Source: SAR92 clade bacterium H231 (GTDB lineage Bacteria > Pseudomonadota > Gammaproteobacteria > Pseudomonadales > Porticoccaceae). Taken from it: DNA of 64,000 bases. Shown one piece after another: positions 61,601-64,000 of this stretch. The notes under the pieces were generated by a model. It saw only the letters and a list, made by a program, of their open reading frames with translations. It searched no databases and was not told the DNA's origin. A program made the position numbers and the translations under genes. The first letter of the stretch is position 1; every line of letters begins with the position of its first letter. Where the stretch lies: the NCBI GenBank assembly GCA_025153775.1, contig JAOALC010000003.1, positions 1-64,000 on the forward strand, in the 5' to 3' direction.

Positions 61601-64000
61601 AACCTATTATAGATCTGTCCGAATTATTATTAGCTATCTATAAAGGTTATCTCTCTGCGGGCCTGCCAATAGTTAAAACAGCGCTGGAGCAGCTACAGAA
61701 GAGTCATGAGCAGCTACTCAGTTTCTTTGATATGTTGGCAGCTGATCAGGATATTCCCCAGTTGCCGGACCAGGATAAAAAACTACTGGCAGAGGTTGTC
61801 GCCCATATCCCTAAACCCATAGAACCAACTATTGAGAAACCCCAGCCCAATGCTGTGACTAAACCCATAGCCACAAAAAAGGTAGACGAGCAATTATCAG
61901 CCGTGCCTGAGCAGAACAAAAATAAGCGAAGCACAGCAATATCCAGTCCCTCTTGGTTAGAAGATGATTTAGATAAAGAGATAGCCGGAGTCTTTGTAGA
62001 GGAGGCCGAGGACATTGTCAGCCATCTGGAGGAAACGTTGCACGGCTGGCAAAAACAGCCTCAGGCGCCAGAATTTGCCGATCGATTAAAACGGGATTTA
62101 CATACTTTAAAGGGTGGTGCCAGAATGGCTGGCTTTAATGCCCTGGGCCAGTACACCCATGAGTTCGAATCATTTATTGATCTGAACTCAAAAGCTGATA
62201 AAGCTTTTTTTGCCAAGCTGGCTGAATATCTGGAGCTTATAATTGGAAGCTATGATATTGCTCGGGCGGTGGCCGCAGGCAGTGATGCAGCCCAGACTCA
62301 TCAGCAGATACGCGCCCTATTGGATCAGTTTCCGGATATTGCCGCGCCGGGCGAGCAGGCCGACAAAGGGGTGAACTCAGCTCAGCCCAAGAAGCAAGCA
62401 CAGCCAGCAGAGCAAACACAGAAAGCAGAGCTCAAGAATTTACCAGAGCCTCCAGCATCAGCTGAGGCTAAGACAGCAGTCGCTAGGGAAAATCTATCTG
62501 AGACAGATCAAAAATCTAAGCTTACCAATCCATCAGACATTAACACTCAGGTAAAAGAGGTGGTGCGCATAGGGTCAGAAACCCTGGATACATTGGTCAA
62601 TCTGTCCGGGGAGAATATTATTTTCCGTGGCCGCGTGGAAGAGCAGGTTAGTGAGTTTAACCAGTCTCTGGATGAAATGGATGCCACCATTCTGCGTCTT
62701 CAGGAACAGGTGCGCAGACTGGGTACCGAAACCGAGGCGCAGATCGATTATCGCCGCGAGCAGATTGAAGCCTCTGGCGAGTCTGAGAACTTTGACCCTC
62801 TAGAAATGGACCGCTACTCCCACCTGCAACAGCTTTCGGGTTCCCTGGCAGAGTCCGCCTCCGATCTCTCTGATCTCAAAGAAACACTGGTCGATAAAAT
62901 GGTGGACACAGAAAGCCTGTTAATTCACCAGTCGCGAATCAATGTGGATTTGCAAGAGGGATTAATGCAAACAAGAATGGTGCCTTTTTCCAGAATTCTC
63001 CCACGGCTGCGTCGCATAGTTCGCCAAGTAGGTTTGGAGCTGGGCAAAGAGGTACAGCTGAGACTGGATAATGTGCAGGGTGAAATGGATCGAACTGTAC
63101 TGGATCGAATGGTAGCGCCTCTGGAGCATATGATTCGCAATGCGATAGACCATGGCATAGAGAGCGAAAAACAGCGCAAAGCCGCAGGCAAACCAGCTGT
63201 GGGCACCATAGCTATCACCACCTATCGCAAAGGTGGCGATATTATTATGCACCTGGCCGACGATGGAGCTGGGCTAGATATTTCTCGCATTAAATCTCTG
63301 GCGATTGAGAAACAACTGATGCACGAAAATGCCCTGTTGTCGGACCATGAGATCGGCCAGTTTATTTTCCATCCAGGATTTACCACATTGGATTCAGTGT
63401 CTGAGATTTCTGGCCGCGGTGTTGGCATGGATGTGGTTAGCAGCGAGGTGCGACAGCTCGGAGGGTCTGTGGATATAGAATCCTCCGCCGGCAAGGGCAC
63501 CCAATTTACCGTGGTGCTGCCATTTACTCTAGCGGTCAACCGGGCACTGATGATCAATGTAACCGGCGACCATTACGCCCTGTCACTCAATAGTATAGAT
63601 GGCGTTTATTTTGTCAGCCCCGAAAAGCTGGCGGCAGCCATAGGCTCAAATGGCAAGATTAGCTATGGCGGCAAAGATTATGAGTTGCAGTATTTGGGCT
63701 CGCTACTAAATAAAGATGTTGAGCCCAGGGTGGATGGACTGACAGATTCCATTGGTTTGGTTTTGTTTCACTCCGACAATCGATATTTTGCGGCTCAGGT
63801 CGATGAGATTATTGGTACTCAGGAGATAGTGGTTAAAAGCCTTGGCGCTCAATTTTCTACGGTGCCTGGACTGGGCGGCGCAACCATACTTAGCGACGGC
63901 CGGGTGGTAGTTATTATTGATCTCAACGAGTTGGCAAGAGTAGCCATTGGCGATGGAGAACTCTTGGCCGTCGGTCCAGAGACTGATACTGCAAAGCAAT
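58651..64000 (+). CDS. chpA: ChpA/PilL hybrid chemosensory histidine kinase (3' end beyond window)
   Basis: 1783 codons are open from the ATG at 58651 to the window edge. An N-terminal FimL-like region carries a degenerate Hpt (His59 in HIHQISG). A second Hpt-like stretch has Tyr489 where His is expected. Three canonical Hpt motifs follow, His647 (SFHTLKGSGRM), His828 (SLHTLRGTSDM) and His1151 (LHTLKGGARM), separated by acidic or Gln/Glu-rich linkers. The CheA core starts near 1301, with N-box Asn1497, G1 DDGAGLD 1537-1543 and G2 GRGVGMD 1588-1594. A CheW-like domain begins near 1625. A terminal REC domain would lie outside. It phosphorylates PilG/PilH. Confidence 0.95.
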   Translation, partial: MTDIQIQKPQFQTEQTFKGLEWLVDEIERNLTSAYNELEAFTKDLNDETKIVFCLGHIHQISGPFKILQCQGLILLCEEMEAVAQAIIDKKVTRIPEACEILVQVIIRLPIYLRQVLATRVDQPEALIRLLNDLRATQGCGLVSEGLLFSPSLTSLQPKSETKIKIPTDSEPFIERIKRLRQIYQVSLIKFIKDEQSEVHQTNIKKIFQRLTEVCAGTWRQDLWQISEQVLALISSRRIDLTIAPRRLFRALDTEIKNTILDIRTNSTSPVDIALLKNLLYYLMVVKPETSEQKHLWNLYKLSTALPAGIIDPESNRLTPQFDPEVVRSLVAAIQGELTTVRSTVEQFSLQGRLSPEDICDSIPVLTNMADSFALVGQGKLRDAIGQVATSLQHSLKSDQLLDDEKILESVQVLTQVGAALNAWAAHPENFDDEIQIDQNQNSYELETAREALLAEARTDIEHIKESVVDFINSQWDREIIKSLPGDFYQLSGALKIIELDRSAAILDGCGIYVQQHLINSSVTDQWQLLDNFADTITIVEYYLEQLSSGTQEDQHQILEDAEDKIDALLELAIEQGQAQSEPVQTTPADPPARTNYQPTEAVDQEIIDIFLEEAEEVLAVLQSKFPSWEDRPEASEPLTVIRRSFHTLKGSGRMVGAEDIGELSWAVENMLNRVLDGRIATSKLIVALVQQALEYLPLLIAAFAQGKPASNPQQSLQIIHHAEQLARGEELTDLPLNSPEQSEQLEQSAQSEQLEESEQVEETTDTEPAENIPAVEVESPSEEQIILEIFVNEAKTHLRNIDHYLIKARASGQQLQPPTSVLQRSLHTLRGTSDMAGLDKLSQLVTPLDDFIKELLNHRIAVDEDIIFLINDGVCFFRDLLGQLETEMNPAMPLQMPDGTVLFYQRIKELREKFVGALLRANGESEYSAELLAVKKLMAYGLFALQDYEQILLPVKTDLQDFHSDYKRLIADLESIVEIADIKPIIDLSELLLAIYKGYLSAGLPIVKTALEQLQKSHEQLLSFFDMLAADQDIPQLPDQDKKLLAEVVAHIPKPIEPTIEKPQPNAVTKPIATKKVDEQLSAVPEQNKNKRSTAISSPSWLEDDLDKEIAGVFVEEAEDIVSHLEETLHGWQKQPQAPEFADRLKRDLHTLKGGARMAGFNALGQYTHEFESFIDLNSKADKAFFAKLAEYLELIIGSYDIARAVAAGSDAAQTHQQIRALLDQFPDIAAPGEQADKGVNSAQPKKQAQPAEQTQKAELKNLPEPPASAEAKTAVARENLSETDQKSKLTNPSDINTQVKEVVRIGSETLDTLVNLSGENIIFRGRVEEQVSEFNQSLDEMDATILRLQEQVRRLGTETEAQIDYRREQIEASGESENFDPLEMDRYSHLQQLSGSLAESASDLSDLKETLVDKMVDTESLLIHQSRINVDLQEGLMQTRMVPFSRILPRLRRIVRQVGLELGKEVQLRLDNVQGEMDRTVLDRMVAPLEHMIRNAIDHGIESEKQRKAAGKPAVGTIAITTYRKGGDIIMHLADDGAGLDISRIKSLAIEKQLMHENALLSDHEIGQFIFHPGFTTLDSVSEISGRGVGMDVVSSEVRQLGGSVDIESSAGKGTQFTVVLPFTLAVNRALMINVTGDHYALSLNSIDGVYFVSPEKLAAAIGSNGKISYGGKDYELQYLGSLLNKDVEPRVDGLTDSIGLVLFHSDNRYFAAQVDEIIGTQEIVVKSLGAQFSTVPGLGGATILSDGRVVVIIDLNELARVAIGDGELLAVGPETDTAKQ

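Overview
The window looks like a chromosome segment of a free-living marine gammaproteobacterium, probably a Cellvibrionales/SAR92-like lineage. That placement is inference: it rests on Pseudomonas-like gene order (rsmD-ftsY-ftsE-ftsX-rpoH, trxA-rho-ubiD, hemW-rdgB-DUF4426-metW-metX, yggT-proC-yggS/pilT-pilU, ruvX-yqgE-gshB/pilGHIJK-chpA) together with compact intergenic spaces, a TRAP transporter and a FecIR/TonB signalling set. No rRNA or tRNA gene, insertion sequence, prophage or CRISPR array was seen.

Layout. (1) 1-6.5 kb is a minus-strand flagellar filament locus. It holds the first codons of a TPR protein at the left edge, one 412-aa flagellin, two tandem ~630-aa flagellins that are near-identical outside two divergent islands, and flaG. 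Three promoters can be read directly: sigma-28 sites before the 412-aa flagellin and before flaG, and a sigma-54 site before the tandem pair. (2) 6.6-15.3 kb is accessory: TRAP permeases without a binding protein, a YciA thioesterase, a lysophospholipase-like hydrolase, a FecI/FecR/TonB-receptor surface-signalling trio and a solitary exbD. (3) 15.5-23.3 kb is housekeeping: mutM, coaD, rsmD, ftsYEX, rpoH, DUF423, trmB and an FKBP lipoprotein. (4) 23.3-28.0 kb has rsd and a tight minus-strand run orf89-gshA-acpH-dsbB-lrgA-lrgB. (5) 28.0-34.5 kb has yajL, an RND pump with its adaptor, and an LplT-like MFS protein. (6) 34.6-41.7 kb has a GNAT protein, ubiD, rho, trxA, a TVP38-flavoprotein fusion and a cation diffusion facilitator. 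(7) 41.7-49.2 kb is the hemW-to-yggS block, interrupted by a tas-like aldo/keto reductase. (8) 49.3-64 kb is the type IV pilus retraction and Pil-Chp chemosensory region, with ruvX, yqgE and gshB between its halves and an 18-bp minisatellite between pilU and ruvX. chpA runs off the right edge.

Working together: the left end builds and probably modifies the flagellar filament; the right end senses surfaces and retracts type IV pili. The middle is mostly core metabolism, with glutathione (gshA, gshB), thioredoxin and disulfide (dsbB) functions represented. No clearly novel multi-gene system was found. The best candidates for closer study are the mosaic tandem flagellins with split promoter classes, the TVP38-flavoprotein fusion, the orf89/gshA/dsbB/lrgAB run and the 18-bp repeat array. 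Start codons were re-chosen where an internal ATG with a better ribosome binding site or family fit was visible.
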